Shown piece by piece: positions 20,785-31,989 of a stretch of DNA of 64,000 nucleotides. Under the pieces are notes generated by a model that saw nothing but the letters and a program-made list of their open reading frames with translations, was not told the origin of the DNA and searched no databases. The position numbers and the translations under genes were made by a program. The stretch lies in assembly GCA_905116865.2 (NCBI GenBank), contig CAJHNH020008035.1, forward strand, positions 439,110 through 503,109, written 5' to 3'. The DNA is from Candidula unifasciata. Lineage: Eukaryota; Mollusca; Gastropoda; Stylommatophora; Geomitridae. Every line of letters starts with the position of its first letter. Within the stretch, counting starts at the first letter, position 1.

Positions 20785-21715
20785 GCTGCCTGCAAAGGAT
20801 ATTTATAAGAATATGCTTCCTGTTTATGCTGACAAAATGTCTATCCTGTAAATGGGTGCAAAGCTGGCTAAAGAATTTTTCTCAAGGATGCTCTGCGATT
20901 GTTGATGGAGTCTGATCTGGTCATCCTGTTGAGACTGCAACAGAAACGTCTGTGCAGCGGTTGGAGGAAATGATTAGAGGTGACAGGCAAGTAACGGTTA
21001 ACTCTGTAGCAGCTGCGATAGGGTGCTCCCATGGTTTTTGGTTCACTGAAAACCCACATTGGTGAGAGGCATTTCACGAATGATGCAGAAGTTGAATGTC
21101 AAGTGCAAATGTGATTTAGGAAACAGAGCATGCATTTCTATTGGGAAGACTTATAAAACAGAAGACTGAGAAGATTTATAAAACAGAAGATTGGGAAGAT
21201 TTATAAAACAGAAGACTGGGAAGACTTATAAAACAGAAGACTGGGAAGATTTATAAAACAGAAGACTGGGAAGACATAAAACAGAAGATTGGGAAGATTT
21301 ATAAAACAGAAGATTGGGAAGATTTATAAAACAGAAGACTGGGAAGACTTATAAAACAGAAGACTAGGAAGATTTATAAAACAGAAGACTGGGAAGACAT
21401 AAAACAGAAGATTGGGAAGATTTATAAAACAGAAGATTGGGAAGATTTATAAAACAGAAGACTGGGAAGACTTATAAAACAGAAGATTGGGAAGATTTAT
21501 AAAACAGAAGACTGGGAAGATTTATAAAACAGAAGACTGGGAAGACTTATAAAACAGAAGATTGGGAAGATTTATAAAACAGAAGATTGGGAAGACTTAT
21601 AAAACAGAAGATTGGGAAGGCTTATGAAACAGTGGGACAAGTGCATCAGTGTTGGTGGAAATTATGTCGAAAAATAACGGGAACGGTGTATGTGTAAAAA
21701 TAAATGTTTTTCAAG
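20785..21715 (+). pseudogene. Mariner-like transposase remnant, internally replaced by a minisatellite
   Basis: The 5' part reads LPAKDIYKNMLPVYADKMS, then WLKNFSQGCSAIVDGV, then GHPVETATETSVQRLEEMI and RGDRQVTVNSVAAAIGCSHG (with stops and shifts). This is the helix-turn-helix N-terminal region of SETMAR-type mariner transposases. The 3' part (from about 21610) reads QWDKCISVGGNYVEK and stop, the usual transposase end. The catalytic DDD/E domain between them is absent; 21142-21630 is a tandem array. It is dead. Confidence 0.75.
21142..21630. repeat. 25-bp minisatellite inside the mariner remnant
   Basis: About 19 units of GGGAAGA(T/C)TTATAAAAC plus AGAAGA(C/T)T. Two shorter 23-bp variants (GGGAAGACATAAAACAG) lie 123 bp apart, showing block duplication of about five units. 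The last unit grades into coding sequence of the transposase end. Confidence 0.95.
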
Positions 21716-21814
21716 TTATCGTCTTTTTGTTTTTTAAACAACCGTTTGTGACTTACTTGTTGACTTACCCTCATATTATTACCTATGCTAATCAGATGTA
21801 AAATTACCTTGACT

Positions 21815-22090
21815 CCCCAGTTGACCCAGCCTGAAATGGGTATCAGGTAGAGTCCTGGGAAGTAAAGGTGGCCAGCATGATGTTGACCACATCACCCACC
21901 AAGTCCCAATTGGTTAATAACATATAGGTTTAGCCCTATATGCCTAATACACCTGAAGGCGTGGAAAGGGCCCTTAATTGGATATCCTGTGAAAGGATGG
22001 GGCCTAGGTGCTGTGCTGGCTGAATGCTTGCCTGTTGGCCCTGAATGTCTTGAGTTTGACTTCACCTTCAGGCAGTTTTTTTTTTCTTTG
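21815..22090 (+). mobile_element. SINE-A body followed by a tRNA-like segment
   Basis: 21815-21990: GACCCAGCCTGAAATGGGTA, GGGAAGTAAAGGTGGCCAGC, then GGCGTGGAAAGGGCCCTT. 21995-22090: TGCTGTGCTGGCTGAATGC, TTGAGTTTGACTTCACC and a T-rich run resemble another tRNA-derived head. Confidence 0.65.
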
Positions 22091-22550
22091 TAATATTAAG
22101 TGCAATATCCTGTTGCGTATGTTAATTACATTTTTTTTAATCCACCATTTAAACAGATTTTGATATCTTTGTATGCTGATACCATCCCTTTGTGGCATGG
22201 TTTATTTTCTTTGATAAATTAAATATTTACATTGAGTCTTTTTGAAACCAAGTTTGGTTACTTTTATTTTTGTATATATATTGTTTAATGTGTGTTTGTA
22301 CCGTACTGTCCTCTTTGTTTGTCAGTAGTTTTGTTTTGAAATTTAAAAACTTTTTTTTTGGCAGTGGCGCATTAGGCACACAGTGTTAGAATCTGTTTTA
22401 TTTTTAAAAAAAGTTTTAATAGACCAGTTTGCATTCATTGGACAGTGTCAGCATTATACTGGATGCCTTTACTTCCAGTGACCTTTCTCATGGGGGTTCT
22501 GAGTACCATGGGCAAGGGGAGGGGAGGGGGGGGGGAATAGAACTCATGCT
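22091..22550. other. Intergenic AT-rich stretch
   Basis: No exon or clear repeat. A G-rich run lies near 22515-22535. Confidence 0.4.
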
Positions 22551-22679
22551 CCCTAAAAAGCATATTGTAAACAGTGAGTTACTAGGTGTTTGCTGAAACT
22601 GGATGTGTTGAACCAAAAGGTGCATGTATCACAGCTTTGCTGTAAACCACAACAGAATATGCCAGACATTTTTCTGAGA

Positions 22680-22905
22680 ATGAACAGAGACGAAGAAGAT
22701 TCTGGAGTCTTGGGTTCAAATCCCCAGTGATTTTCTGTTAGTGAAAAAAAAAAAAATTTCCAACCTGCAAGTTTTCTGGCCACTGGACCGACCATGGAAC
22801 CTTCTTTTTCTTCTTCACCTCTGCTTTTATTATTGTGGGTGTCAAGGGAGACGTAAGGTTCTGCTTCTGGATTTTCTGACCGCCTTGACCACAGACACAT
22901 TGTGT
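22680..22905 (-). mobile_element. 3' end of the 57184-type LINE beside a tRNA-like scrap
   Basis: On minus, 22905-22795 encodes the same end as the big LINE: a tract matching AGAACCTTA(C/T)(A/G)TCTCCC and a (GAA)n-like tail. 22690-22740 carries a B-box-like GGGTTCAAATCCCC and a TTTTCTGTTAGTG motif of SINE-E. Confidence 0.6.
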
Positions 22906-23084
22906 TGTTATAGTTTCCCTGATGTTATCTTTCCTAATTGTTCTTGGTCCAACTTGTGCTCTATGTCCTTCTCCTCTTTTGGTGTGTGTTTAATATGGTA
23001 TGACAGCTAGGGCTGTACCGAATAGTGGTTTTCACTATTCGGCCGAATACGAATAGTGGGACCAACTATTCGGACGAATACGAA

Positions 23085-23570
23085 TAGTATATCATCATCA
23101 TCAGGTGCCTCGCCGACTGGTGTGGCGATTTTACCTGGCCACAATCTGCGATCTCCTGCAGCATGTATCAGTTTGTGTGCTGACACACCTCCATGACATG
23201 CAACGACTGTCAAGAATCTTCTCTCGTTGTCTTTTTCTATCTCTCCTTCCGCAAATCTTTCCAGTGGTCACCACATGTTCCATTTTCACTCTTTCTATAT
23301 GATGGCCGAAAAATGATGACTGTCTTCTTCTGATGTCTGCGATTAGTTGTTGTCGGGCTCTCGCCTCTTTCAAAACCTAGTGGTTGCTTTTTTTAAGCTG
23401 TCCAATGTATTTTAAGCATTGTTCTGTAAAACCACATCTCTGAGGCCTCAAAAAATTGTTTGGCCTGGCTACCGATTGTTCAGGACTCATAGCCATATGT
23501 TAAAACTGGATGTATGTAGCAAGCAAGACAACGATATATTGCACAAGATGTTCTCTTTTTTTTAAATATA
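23085..23570 (-). mobile_element. LINE-E tail nested in the hAT element
   Basis: On minus: RARQQLIADIRRRQSSFFGH, then RVKMEHVVTTGKICGRRDRK, the RT C-terminal arm. It ends in a GATGATGATGATAT tail at the hAT subterminal region. A related plus-strand copy is at 55012-55315. Confidence 0.75.
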
Positions 23571-23777
23571 AAATGCAGTTTTTGCCTGTCCTATTTTGTT
23601 TTTTATTTTAGTAATGCATCTTTCATCTGATTTTATCCATGTGCCAAATTCACATTTAAATCATTTTTCGTTCAGGCGTTCGTTCGATGTAATTTAAATG
23701 CACCACCATATTCTCGTTTGCAATATCTTCAATTTGATTTGGGAAAAGACACCCCGAAAGAACAAAAAAATGCATGC

Positions 23778-23818
23778 TCTCTCTTTGTCTCTCTCTCTTT
23801 CTCTCTCACACACACACA

Positions 23819-23871
<53 letters not shown>

Positions 23872-23872
23872 A
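23778..23872. repeat. (CT)n and (CA)n microsatellites
   Basis: A CTCTCTCTTT run followed by about 30 CA dinucleotides, inside the hAT element. Confidence 0.95.
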
Positions 23873-24369
23873 GATACACTTTCAAGTTTCTTCATGCCTT
23901 TTTTAACACAACAGTAGCGATGCCTAAATCTTTCGTAGCGGGAAAAACGGTGACCCGTTTTCGCGGTAACAGCGCCTGACTCCGAGGCATTACAGCAGAG
24001 GTTCTAAAACTGGGTGCGTTTGACAGGGGTGCCGCGGCGAAAATCAAGAAAAGTCGGCTATAAATTGTGACATTATTAATGAGAGAGTTATTTTAGTCCA
24101 TCACAGTGTATGCAGAAACACTATTCGTATTCGGCCCGACCGCCACTATTCCGCCGAATACCGAATAGCTAGTAGGTCCACTATTCGGCCCCGAAGCGAA
24201 TACGAAGCGAATATTCGGTACAGCCCTAATGACAGCTTAAGGCATTATTTTAGTACGCGAACCATCTGATGTGCTGTCTTTGTAATTCAGAACTGGTTCT
24301 ATGCCAGTTTTTTCCTCTTGTGACCTCATTCCTGATTTTATCTCTCTTGGTCACTCTAGCGCTTCTTGG

Positions 24370-24775
24370 ACATCTCATTTCTATGGTTACTACTGTGCAG
24401 AGTGGCAAGCATCACTTGAGAAGTCCCGGGTAGTTAGCATCCTTTGGATATTTTCTCCAGGTCAATCCAGCGTGTTGTGAAATGGGCAGGCAGACAGACT
24501 GGCTGGGTCTGCACCGCTTGGTGGTGAACTGATGTATGACAGGCTGGATGTTGTGAGGGCCCTTTGGGAGCAACTGAACAGTGTGGAGGCACAGATAGAT
24601 CATTACAGTCTGGGGAGAATGGCGCTGTAAAGAGTTACTAGGGTAGACAGATATACAATCAGACAGTTACTGGTGCCACAGGAATTGGAATTCTTAGCTT
24701 GCTGCTGAAGATGGGGACGGAGCACTTATGGGGGTATCCCGAGTGCTGTGAAGTCGATTCTTAATTTAACATTCA
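24370..24775 (+). pseudogene. RNase H LINE tail
   Basis: CAGAGTGGCAAGCATCACTT, then GGATATTTTCTCCAGG (WIFSPG), AGGCAGACAGACTGGCTGGG and the GAGTGCTGTGAAGTCGATTC end. Frame broken. Confidence 0.75.
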
Positions 24776-25254
24776 ACATTTTATGGTTACTAATTTCCTT
24801 GTATGGTTTGTTGTAAGTGACCATGTCTGGCACTCGTAGCGTAGAATGGGAATAAAAAATACTTTGTATGAGATACTCCTTTGTGCTGATAAGGATTGTC
24901 ATATGCTGTCCTAAGCCAAGCAAACCGGCTACTTATGAATATATTATCGCTAAAGAAAATACAGTGAAATATAACCCCTTGTCCTACACTGCCCTAATGA
25001 TTTAAGAATTGACTTCATAGAACACTGGGCATACATGTAGGTGCTCCGTCTCCTGCAGTACATTTCTTAAGGTATAGATGCCAACTATTCCTGTAGCACA
25101 CTGATTATAAACATAATTCTCTTCCTCTCATACCTTGCCTGAGCCACCCCAATTCCTCATTGACACATTCTTACACATATGATTTCATTTAACCTCATGT
25201 GTATTCTATCATCATTCTTTTGTAGATGGTCTTCAGAATATTTCCTTTGTCCAG

Positions 25255-25520
25255 TATGAGTGTTCCTGCACTTCTTCTTTTATCGTCTCACTGATACCAG
25301 ATTGTAGCCCAGTGTCGTGGTTTTCTGTATTTGTCTTGCCCTTCTTGCATGGCTTGGGTGATGGATTTGTTCATCTTATTGCAGGTTTCAGCTACACCAT
25401 TTATCCATCTCTTTCTTGGTTTTCCTCTCGCGTTCCTCCCATAATATTTTGCTGTAAAACGTTTCACATGCAGTTTGGTCCGGCTGCATTCTCACTAATA
25501 TTTGTATTCGTAACCCTGTG
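25255..25520 (-). mobile_element. LINE-F tail, copy 1
   Basis: Closely related to 47630-47960: both hold TTTCTGTATTTGTCTTGC, GGATTTGTTCATC and CAGCTACACCATTTAT. The antisense orientation matches RT C-terminal arms such as the one at 43595-43985. Frames are broken. Confidence 0.55.
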
Positions 25521-25699
25521 TCTTCTTGTGTTGTCAGCGACCTTGCAGAGACAGCGCATTTCAGATGTAAAATTGCCCTAAAAATGGTAAATACAAGCAG
25601 TCTGATCTGTTTTGTTTTACTGTCAACAGATTCCTTCAGAGGGAGTGTATTTGCATGTGCTTGTGCCACAAGTTTGTTGAAATATAATCTAGGCTTCCA

Positions 25700-26020
25700 G
25701 AGGGTACCTTCCCAATATCTCCCCCCAAACACCTAAAATTCCACAGGTCACGGGACAGTCTAATATTTCAGGGGGTGGTAGATGAATCATATAGTCAGTA
25801 ATTTGGCATTTCATTTACCATGCAGTTTTGTGCTGTGCAGAGTGGGCTTCTTGTGCTGTGTTTTTGGTGTGCATATTTCCGTGTGTTGGTGCAATCAGGA
25901 GGATGGAGTTTTATGGGTAGTTTCTATTTTGTTTCTTGCTGGGGAGGAGGACCTAGGCTGCACTCTCTGGTGGGATGTAGGTGGGTTAGGGTTAGTGTCA
26001 GTTGTGGATGTTCTGGGTTG
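25700..26020. repeat. Dispersed repeat Y, copy 1
   Basis: CACAGGTCACGGGACAGTCT, ATATTTCAGGGGGTGGTAG and GGGATGTAGGTGGGTTAGGG recur in reverse complement at 37490-37690. Confidence 0.7.
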
Positions 26021-26815
26021 TTAAAAGTGCTCACATAGTGGAAGATAGAACACTTGATGTCGCCGGCAGCTGACTTGTTTGTTTGTTTTGTTGTTGACAC
26101 TCTAAGTGCAGTCGAGAAGAAATTGCCAATTGGGGTACTGTGGGTCGACTTTCGACACCGCCATGTCCTCTTTTTTCCGTCAGTGATAACAGCATTGCAT
26201 GATTTTTTCGACAACGTCTGGTACTATGCAGAATGCCATGTTGTAGGAAAGCAACGCTGCTCTCCTTGTCAGGCACCGATGCTGCTAATTCCAGGAAATT
26301 CATGGAAATGAAGACTAAAAACAAAAGTCGCTGGAAAGACGCCCACCGGAAGAAGAAAAAAGCCAAAGAAGAAGCGTGCCAACACTTTGGCAACAGTTGG
26401 CAACGAAGACACACACACAGTGGGAAACCGGCTCTTACTCTTGAAAATATTGGACTGTCCAATGACTTCATCTGGGGGAGATACTGGGAAAGAGCCTTAA
26501 GTCTATGAACAATTTGAGTGTGTCTGTGTTGCACATCGACATTTATTAGACTGATTTTATTATAGCCCAGACATAAATGCCACATACAAAGCAAAGCATG
26601 TCATTCACACAGGCACCATTCATCTATGATTTGGCCACACTGCAATGCTGCCTGGTCAGCAGAGAACAAATAAAATGTCATTCAGTTCAGCTAGTGAGAG
26701 TTGCTTTGTTACATATGCAGCATGAAGCAAAGAGCAAACATTAAATTATGTTATAAACTTGGGGGAAAGTGCTACTGAGGCAGCTCATTTGATGAGACAA
26801 GTTTATAGGGATTAA
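26021..26815. other. Intergenic stretch with unassigned ORFs on both strands
   Basis: The longest ORF is 187 codons on minus (26594-26031). A 91-codon Lys-rich plus ORF (26233-26508) overlaps it. Neither has a recognised domain, and their overlap argues that at most one is real. I do not assign a function. Confidence 0.3.
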
Positions 26816-26819
26816 TGTT

Positions 26820-26970
26820 TATCTCATGCAAAGATATTTAGGTGGTATTCCAAATCAAAACTGGTATAGAAAAGACTGAAGAGGAAGCTAGGCTGGGACG
26901 TCCAATTTCTGTTCGCAATAAAAAACCCACCACCAAAGTCAGAGAATGGAAAATGAGGAAGATTGACTGG
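26820..26970 (+). pseudogene. Probable mariner transposase N-terminal scrap
   Basis: Reads WYSKSKL-like residues and then EEEARLGRPISVRNKKPTTK and VREW. The E-x-x-x-R-x-GRP(I/S)S pattern followed by a KV-RE helix is typical of the linker between the two helix-turn-helix domains in mariner transposases. The downstream domain is replaced by the 17-bp array. Confidence 0.45.
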
Positions 26971-27762
26971 CTGAGAAGATTGACTGGCTGAGAAGATTGA
27001 CTGGCTGAGAAGATTGACTGGCTGAGAAGATTGACTGGCTGAGAAGATTGACTGGCTGAGAAGATTGACTGGCTGAGAAGATTGACTGGCTGAGAAGATT
27101 GACTGGCTGAGAAGATTGACTGGCTGAGAAGATTGACTGGCTGAGAAGATTGACTGGCTGAGAAGATTGACTGGCTGAGAAGATTGACTGGCTGAGAAGA
27201 TTGACTGGCTGAGAAGATTGACTGGCTGAGAAGATTGACTGGCTGAGAAGATTGACTGGCTGAGAAGATTGACTGGCTGAGAAGATTGACTGGCTGAGAA
27301 GATTGACTGGCTGAGAAGATTGACTGGCTGAGAAGATTGACTGGCTGAGAAGATTGACTGGCTGAGAAGATTGACTGGCTGAGAAGATTGACTGGCTGAG
27401 AAGATTGACTAGCTGAGAAGATTGACTGGCTGAGAAGATTGACTGGCTGAGAAGATTGACTGGCTGAGAAGATTGACTGGCTGAGAAGATTGACTGGCTG
27501 AGAAGATTGACTGGCTGAGAAGATTGACTGGCTGAGAAGATTGACTGGCTGGAAGATTGACTGGCTGAGAATATTGACTGGCTGAGAAGATTGACTGGCT
27601 GAGAAGATTGACTGGCTGAGAAGATTGACTGGCTGAGAAGATTGACTGGCTGAGAAGATTGACTGGCTGAGAAGATTGACTGGCTGAGAAGATTGACTGG
27701 CTGAGAAGATTGACTGGCTGAGAAGATTGACTGGCTGAGAAGATTGACTGGCTGAGAAGATA
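26958..27762. repeat. 17-bp minisatellite, about 47 units
   Basis: GAAGATTGACTGGCTGA repeated almost perfectly. Rare variants are one GACTAGCTG unit, one unit lacking GA, and one with GAATATT. As 17 is not divisible by three, no long frame persists. Confidence 0.97.
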
Positions 27763-27829
27763 AAGGTAGATGATTATCTGAAAAACTGTGTGTGCTACTG
27801 TGAGTAAATAATTAATTTGTGTTTTTTAA

Positions 27830-28262
27830 GTTGAGTCAAGAACTGACATCACAGCACTCAGGGATTTTCCCATGCATGCTCTGTCCTCATCTTCAGCAGC
27901 CAGAGCAAAGTTCCAATACTTATGGTACCGGTCACAATCTGGTTATATGTCCATCTTGCCTTTCCTCTGAGTGTAGTGAGCCGGCCAGACTCTCTGGTTA
28001 CACCCAGGTGCCTCATTCTCTCCAGGCCATAATAATCTTGTTTCTCTACTGATTCCGTTGCTTGTTCCCAAAGGGCCTTGACCACATCTGCCTTGTCATG
28101 TATCAATTCACCACCCAGTGGTGCAGATCCAGCCAATCTGTCTGTCTGTTCATTACCCACCACGCCGGCATGGACTGGAGAAAAGATCCAAAGTATGCTG
28201 ACTACCCCTGACCTTCCCAGTGGAGCTTGCCAATCTGCTCGAAGCATCCCTGTCTTCACCTT
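27830..28262 (-). pseudogene. RNase H LINE tail (best-preserved)
   Basis: On minus the frame stays open for 133 codons: TGMLRADWQAPLGRSGVVSI, LWIFSPVHAGVVGNEQTDRL, then APLGGELIHDKADVVKALWE, LERMRHLGVT and a Trp-rich end near CEN. It has RNase H motif GNEQTD but no RT. The 5' boundary GAAGACAGGGATGC equals that of 8160-8580. Confidence 0.85.
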
Positions 28263-28380
28263 TCTCAGAGTCTGTTACCAATTTGTGTTTATATGAAAGA
28301 CAGAAAAGGGAAGGAAAGGAGTAAAAAGAAAAAAAAGAACAGAGAAACCAAAACCCAAAATGCACAATTTGTCTCAACAA

Positions 28381-29526
28381 CCCCTGACTCATTTCCAAGT
28401 AGAAGAAAGGGAAAACAGAGAATTACACAACCCCTGACTCATTTCCAAGTAGAAGAAAGGGAAAACAGAGAATTACACAACCCCTGACTCATTTCCAAGT
28501 AGAAGAAAGGGAAAACAGAGAATTACACAACCCCTGACTCATTTCCAAGTAGAAGAAAGGGAAAACAGAGAATTACACAACCCCTGACTCATTTCCAAGT
28601 AGAAGAAAGGGAAAACAGAGAATTACACAACCCCTGACTCATTTCCAAGTAGAAGAAAGGGAAAACAGAGAATTACACAACCCCTGACTCATTTCCAAGT
28701 AGAAGAAAGGAAAACAGAGAATTACACAACCCCTGACTCATTTCCAAGTAGAAGAAAGGGAAAACAGAGAATTACACAACCCCTGACTCATTTCCAAGTA
28801 GAAGAAAGGGAAAACAGAGAATTACACAACCCCTGACTCATTTCCAAGTAGAAGAAAGGGAAAACAGAGAATTACACAACCCCTGACTCATTTCCAAGTA
28901 GAAGAAAGGGAAAACAGAGAATTACACAACCCCTGACTCATTTCCAAGTAGAAGAAAGGGAAAACAGAGAATTACACAACCCCTGACTCATTTCCAAGTA
29001 GAAGAAAGGGAAAACAGAGAATTACACAACCCCTGACTCATTTCCAAGTAGAAGAAAGGGAAAACAGAGAATTACACAACCCCTGACTCATTTCCAAGTA
29101 GAAGAAAGGGAAAACAGAGAATTACACAACCCCTGACTCATTTCCAAGTAGAAGAAAGGGAAAACAGAGAATTACACAACCCCTGACTCATTTCCAAGTA
29201 GAAGAAAGGGAAAACAGAGAATTACACAACCCCTGACTCATTTCCAAGTAGAAGAAAGGGAAAACAGAGAATTACACAACCCCTGACTCATTTCCAAGTA
29301 GAAGAAAGGGAAAACAGAGAATTACACAACCCCTGACTCATTTCCAAGTAGAAGAAAGGGAAAACAGAGAATTACACAACCCCTGACTCATTTCCAAGTA
29401 AAAGAAAGGGAAAACAGAGAATTACACAACCCCTGACTCATTTCCAAGTAAAAGAAAGGGAAAACATAGAATTACACAACCCCTGACTCATTTCCAAGTA
29501 AAAGAAAGGGAAAACAGAATTACACA
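28381..29526. repeat. 50-bp minisatellite, about 23 units
   Basis: Unit of 50 bp: CCCCTGACTCATTTCCAAG, TAGAAGAAAGGG, AAAACAGAGAATTACACAA. Units are almost identical. One unit near 28711 lacks a G, and the last three carry AAAAGAAAGG in place of AGAAGAAAGG. Confidence 0.97.
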
Positions 29527-29529
29527 ATA

Positions 29530-30035
29530 GCTTGCACAATTTAGGATTCTCTTTATTAAATAAAAAAAAAGCAAAAGCAAAAAGAAAAGAAAACTTACAA
29601 CTTGATAAATAATCACACTGCACTGATAAACTATTGCATTATCACTCTCATAAACAAGTCAGCAAAAGCCTTTTTTAACAACAAAAATCATATTACACAT
29701 CATAGACATTAAAAAACCAAGCATGAGTTAACTCTGAGCAACACAGGATGAGCTGTGCCAGTTTGTGAACAAACATTGACCCAAACCATGGGTATACATT
29801 TCAAGCATCAATTTCTCACAAGTTGGTCAAAATATGTAGCAAGATTTCAGCAGAGTTATCTTTCCTTAGCAGGATTTCAGACTATCAGGACAAGCACTGG
29901 GATGTCAGAGACAAAAACCAGTAAGTCGATATTCCTGCCTTTAAACACCATTTAAAAGAAAGGCAAATCTGTGTATGGTAACTGTAGTGACACAGACTCA
30001 AACAGCTGCATGTCTTAAACAGAACATTGCCAAAC
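29530..30035. other. Intergenic stretch, nothing assigned
   Basis: AT-rich, with an A-rich run at 29560-29595. A 66-codon plus ORF at 29755-29955 has no recognised similarity. Confidence 0.35.
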
Positions 30036-30039
30036 CAGC

Positions 30040-30215
30040 CACAACTTTATTTTTCTGTTTGTGATTTAACGTTCAGCAGTTCACCATTGCCTCCTGAATG
30101 GTCAGCTCTCAACACCATTGCGGGTCTGCTACCAAATGGCCTGCACTTGGGATTGAACCTGGCACCTCGGCAATATGAAGCTTGTTGGCAAAGCCTAAGT
30201 CACAGTGACCAGGAT
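30040..30215 (-). mobile_element. SINE-C copy
   Basis: Reverse of SINE-C: GTTCAGCAGTTCACCATTGC, CAACACCATTGCGGGTCTGC, B-box-like GGGATTGAACCTGGC, and GGCAAAGCCTAAGTCA. Confidence 0.75.
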
Positions 30216-30399
30216 CCATGGTTCCCAGTTAGCTAAGATGTGCTGACCACTCTTATTTTCAAAAGTCTACCACGAACCCCAAATTTTTTTTCTTTTAACT
30301 GTTTTCAAAGTAGAAGCCCAATATGGCACAATAATCACTCTTGAGAAAAGGCAACAGTGTATGAATTTCAAAGACACAGAAGACACTATAAGTAAAGTA

Positions 30400-30665
30400 A
30401 GCAAAGGACCCTTCTCCATGCCTTCAGGCATACTGGACACAAAGGATTAGACCTATATTTTATAGACCAATCTGCATTTTATGGGTGATGTATTCAACAT
30501 CAAGCCAGCTGCCTTGACTTCCCAGGGCTACAACTGGTACACACTCAAGCCTCGCAGCCAATGCCCATTTTTTTTTAAAAGATCAGCTCCATCAGGACCT
30601 GAACCCATGGCCTTTCCAATGGACAGTCAGCGTCTAGCTGCTACTCCACGACTGCTCCCAGCATA
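30400..30665 (-). mobile_element. SINE-A copy with tRNA-like head
   Basis: Reverse order: GGACCCTTCTCCATGCCTTC, TATTTTATAGACCAATC, TTGACTTCCCAGGGC, then GGACCTGAACCCATGGCC and CAGCGTCTAGCTGCTACTCC (B-box and A-box sides). Confidence 0.8.
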
Positions 30666-30892
30666 CACTATGGTGCATTTATAAATATTTGGCCAGATTT
30701 CTTTTGTGTACCCAGACCAAACATGGAATAATTAATAACACACCATGCTGATACACGTAGTGTGTTATTTGGGATAGAAAGAGTTGACAGTTCATACCAT
30801 ACTCAAGAGCTTATTATAATTTATAATATTGCAATCATACAGAAAACTGAATTCTAAAGCTAAGATTTTTTGTTGTTGTTGAAAATTAAATT

Positions 30893-31217
30893 CTAGCCTG
30901 AACTTGTTCAAACTGGTTCTGTGGAGCCACCACATGAGAAAGACTGGTCTAGGCTGAACTTGTTCAAACTGGTTCTGTGGAGCCACCACATGAGAAAGAC
31001 TGGCCTAGCCTGAACTTGTTCAAACTGGTTCTGTGGAGCCACCACATGAGAAAGACTGGCCTAGGCTGAACTTCTTCAAACTGGTTCTGTGGAGCCACCA
31101 CATGAGAAAGACTCGCCTAGCTGGTTCTGTGGAGCCACCACATGAGAAAGACTGGCCTATGCTGAACTTCTTCAAACTGGTTCTGTGGAGCCACCAAATG
31201 AGAAAGACTGGCCGAGG
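30893..31217. repeat. ~55-bp minisatellite, about six units
   Basis: Units contain CTGGTTCTGTGGAGCCACC, ACATGAGAAAGACTGG and CTGAACTT(G/C)TTCAAA. One shortened unit lies at about 31120. The 5' side has a GTTGTTGTTG run. Confidence 0.92.
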
Positions 31218-31459
31218 TAATCTCATGTTAAAACTATTTCACAGCACTAGGCACAGACTTATCAAAGAAAAATATACACATACATATTCAAAACACAAAT
31301 CAATTCCAAAACAAAGTGTTGAAACCGAATAAAATAAATAAATAAAAAAATAAAAAAATATTTTGAAATCTCAAAAGGTGTGTTGACAAAAACACAGAAT
31401 TTAATGTGAATTTGACAATCAGATGCATGCTTCAAGAAACACTGTCAGTGCGCTGGAGA

Positions 31460-31535
31460 GGCCGGCTGGCCAAGCGGTAAATGCAGAGCTATCATTCTGG
31501 AGACACAGGTTTGAATTCTCAGTAATATGATGGAC
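31460..31535 (+). mobile_element. tRNA-like SINE-E head
   Basis: GGCCGGCTGGCCAAGCGGT and GACACAGGTTTGAATTCTC resemble the A and B boxes of the copy at 45250-45440. Acceptor-stem pairing is not evident, so I do not call a functional tRNA. Confidence 0.55.
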
Positions 31536-31539
31536 GTGT

Positions 31540-31985
31540 GTGTGTGCGTGCATGCCTGGTTCAATGTATGGCTTTGTACTATCATTTGCTTATACAATAT
31601 AATCTTTATAGTAACATAAGATTTAGACAACAGAAACAAATATTGCGTGACAGAAATAAAAATAAAAGGTAAATACTTTGTTGAACAGTTGCAGATATTG
31701 GAACGTAACATTTAAAAAAATGTGAGTTAATGAATTACAATCAAGGCAGCTGGATGACAATACATATTTATCAATAATAATCATCCTCACACGTACATAC
31801 ATCAAGAAAGCATATTAACACAGACATATAAATAATAAAAAGTTAGCATTCTAGCCCATACATGTAAATGTAAGGTAAGTATGCAATCATATATGGCTTT
31901 AGGACGAGCATTGAAACACAAACATCATTATGTCAACTTTTCAAAATTAAATGTCAGAGGAGAATCATGAGAATATTTTGACCAT
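31540..31985. other. Intergenic AT-rich stretch
   Basis: No exon, RNA gene or clear repeat seen. Confidence 0.4.
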
Positions 31986-31989
31986 AACA

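Larger units (their letters stand above)
23008..24228. mobile_element. 1221-bp hAT-type non-autonomous element
   Basis: Ends are perfect 17-bp inverted repeats: TAGGGCTGTACCGAATA at the left and its complement at 24212-24228. Identical 8-bp target duplications ATGACAGC flank it (23000-23007 and 24229-24236). The subterminal DNA is full of small palindromes such as TATTCGGCCGAATA and CGAATACGAATAGT. No transposase ORF remains. Nested inside are a LINE-E tail and an (AC)n array. Confidence 0.88.

Noticed and set aside
26031..26594. 187-codon minus ORF
   Set aside because: No recognised domain, mixed composition, overlaps a plus ORF; not enough to call a gene.
28381..29526. CRISPR-like regular array
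   Set aside because: Units are directly adjacent with no unique spacers; eukaryotic minisatellite.
31445..31805. Y RNA gene (expected partner of Ro60)
   Set aside because: GGCTGG-like starts here and at 45253 belong to tRNA-like SINE heads; no long terminal stem with a Ro-binding bulge was seen.
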